Part shown: piece after piece, positions 5,922 through 6,605 of the stretch | Layout of the letters: each line of letters opens with the position of its first letter | Position numbering within the stretch: position 1 is the first letter of the stretch | Source of the DNA: an uncultured Burkholderiales bacterium | GTDB lineage: Bacteria; Pseudomonadota; Gammaproteobacteria; Burkholderiales; Burkholderiaceae_C | Direction: 5' to 3' | DNA length: 6,605 nucleotides | NCBI GenBank assembly: GCA_903856875.1 | Contig: CAIODE010000038.1 | Location: forward strand, 1-6,605 | Notes under the pieces: model-generated | The model's input: only the letters and a program-made list of their open reading frames with translations | Databases searched by the model: none | Told to the model about the DNA's origin: nothing | Program-made: the position numbers and the translations under genes

Positions 5922-6605
5922 ATGGCCACCTCCAAAGTACACCCTGCACTTCAAGCGGTTGAAAAAAGTGGTGCTCAAAAAGTCAAAGTGGCCGTGAGCG
6001 ACATTGACGGCATTTTGCGTGGCAAGTACTTGCACATTGATAAATTCAAAGGCGCAGCAGAGCCTTATCCTGCAGGCGGTTTCGGCTTCTGCGACGTGGT
6101 GTTTGGATGGGACTCCTCTGATCAGTGCTATGACAACACCTCTGTCACGGGCTGGCAACATGGCTTTCCAGATGCCTTGGCGCGTTTGGATTTAGATACC
6201 GCGCGCAACGTGCCCTGGGACAACAACGTACCCTTCTTCATTGGTGAATTCATCAACAGCGATGGCACACCCCACCCACTTTGCCCACGTCAAACTTTGA
6301 AGAAAGTTTTAAAGCGCGCCGCCAAAATGGGCGTGAACCCGATGTGCGGTATGGAGTTTGAGTGGTTCAATTTTCTAGAAAACGCTCATTCATGGGAAAG
6401 TAAAAAAGGCGTAGGCCCCACACCCCTCACACCGGGCATGTTCGGCTACTCCTTGTTGCGCATGAACCAAAATCGCGAGTTCTTCAATGCCATCCAAGAC
6501 GAGATGCTGCAATTTGGCGTCCCCATTGAAGGCTTGCACACAGAAACGGGGCCAGGCGTTTATGAAGCGGCCATTGCTTTCAGCGACGCCCTGACACAAG
6601 CCGAC
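5922..6605 (+). CDS. Glutamine-synthetase-family ligase (GlnA/PuuA-like), N-terminal half, truncated by window edge
   Basis: The first 228 residues of a glutamine-synthetase-fold enzyme, a family that uses ATP to join an amine or ammonia to the gamma-carboxylate of glutamate. Residues about 18-110 form the beta-grasp domain, with SDIDGILRGKYL (26-37). The catalytic domain follows: GMEFEWF (143-149) supplies metal-binding glutamates E145 and E147, and HTETGPGVYEAA (206-217) supplies E208 and E215. The 7-residue spacing between the last two resembles PuuA-like and other non-GSI members (E..PGQ.E); V213 replaces the usual Gln. The ATP-loop and C-terminal motifs lie beyond the edge. It begins 44 nt after phnW on the same strand with a strong Shine-Dalgarno sequence. 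Its place in an AEP locus suggests a role with aminophosphonates or their nitrogen, but the substrate cannot be read from the sequence. Ordinary ammonia-assimilating glutamine synthetase is less likely given the motif differences. Confidence 0.88.
   Translation, partial: MATSKVHPALQAVEKSGAQKVKVAVSDIDGILRGKYLHIDKFKGAAEPYPAGGFGFCDVVFGWDSSDQCYDNTSVTGWQHGFPDALARLDLDTARNVPWDNNVPFFIGEFINSDGTPHPLCPRQTLKKVLKRAAKMGVNPMCGMEFEWFNFLENAHSWESKKGVGPTPLTPGMFGYSLLRMNQNREFFNAIQDEMLQFGVPIEGLHTETGPGVYEAAIAFSDALTQAD

Noticed and set aside
1..6605. Absence of phnX or another C-P cleaving enzyme as a biological oddity
   Set aside because: Both ends of the locus are cut by the window, so the enzyme may lie just beyond 6605 or elsewhere. 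Absence cannot be claimed.

Overview
The window carries most of a 2-aminoethylphosphonate (AEP) uptake and breakdown locus from a Gram-negative bacterium, most likely a betaproteobacterium of the order Burkholderiales (Comamonadaceae-like). The assignment rests on gene order and protein type: a GntR/FCD regulator of the kind found beside AEP operons in Polaromonas, Burkholderia and Ralstonia, divergent from a PhnS2/PhnT2/PhnU2-type importer, followed by the PhnW transaminase. Base composition is moderate and similar across all genes, and nothing suggests recent transfer, insertion sequences, CRISPR or RNA genes.

Layout. Positions 1-655 (minus strand) hold the GntR/FCD regulator, cut by the window edge at or near its C-terminus. 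Positions 656-827 form a divergent control region. It contains a perfect 26-bp palindrome (691-716), a good sigma-70-like promoter reading right (723-751), a weaker one reading left whose -35 lies inside the palindrome, and a tandem TTGTCACA repeat in the predicted leader. The plus-strand genes follow: binding protein (828-1859), an intercistronic hairpin with a T-tract (1872-1906), ATPase (true start probably 1915), fused two-domain permease (3004-4701), a 60-bp gap, phnW (4762-5877), and a glutamine-synthetase-like ligase (from 5922, running off the right edge).

How it works together (established family roles plus inference). The periplasmic protein would capture AEP and the ATPase/permease would import it. 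PhnW would then transfer its amino group to pyruvate, giving phosphonoacetaldehyde and alanine. The enzyme that breaks the C-P bond (PhnX, or PhnY plus PhnA) is not in the window. The regulator probably senses a pathway ligand and binds the palindrome.

Most worth following up: the glutamine-synthetase-like gene is preceded by an exact 11-bp copy of the palindrome arm, so it may belong to the same regulon. PhnW makes alanine and not ammonia, so a role for this ligase other than ammonia assimilation, such as gamma-glutamylation of an aminophosphonate, is an open hypothesis.
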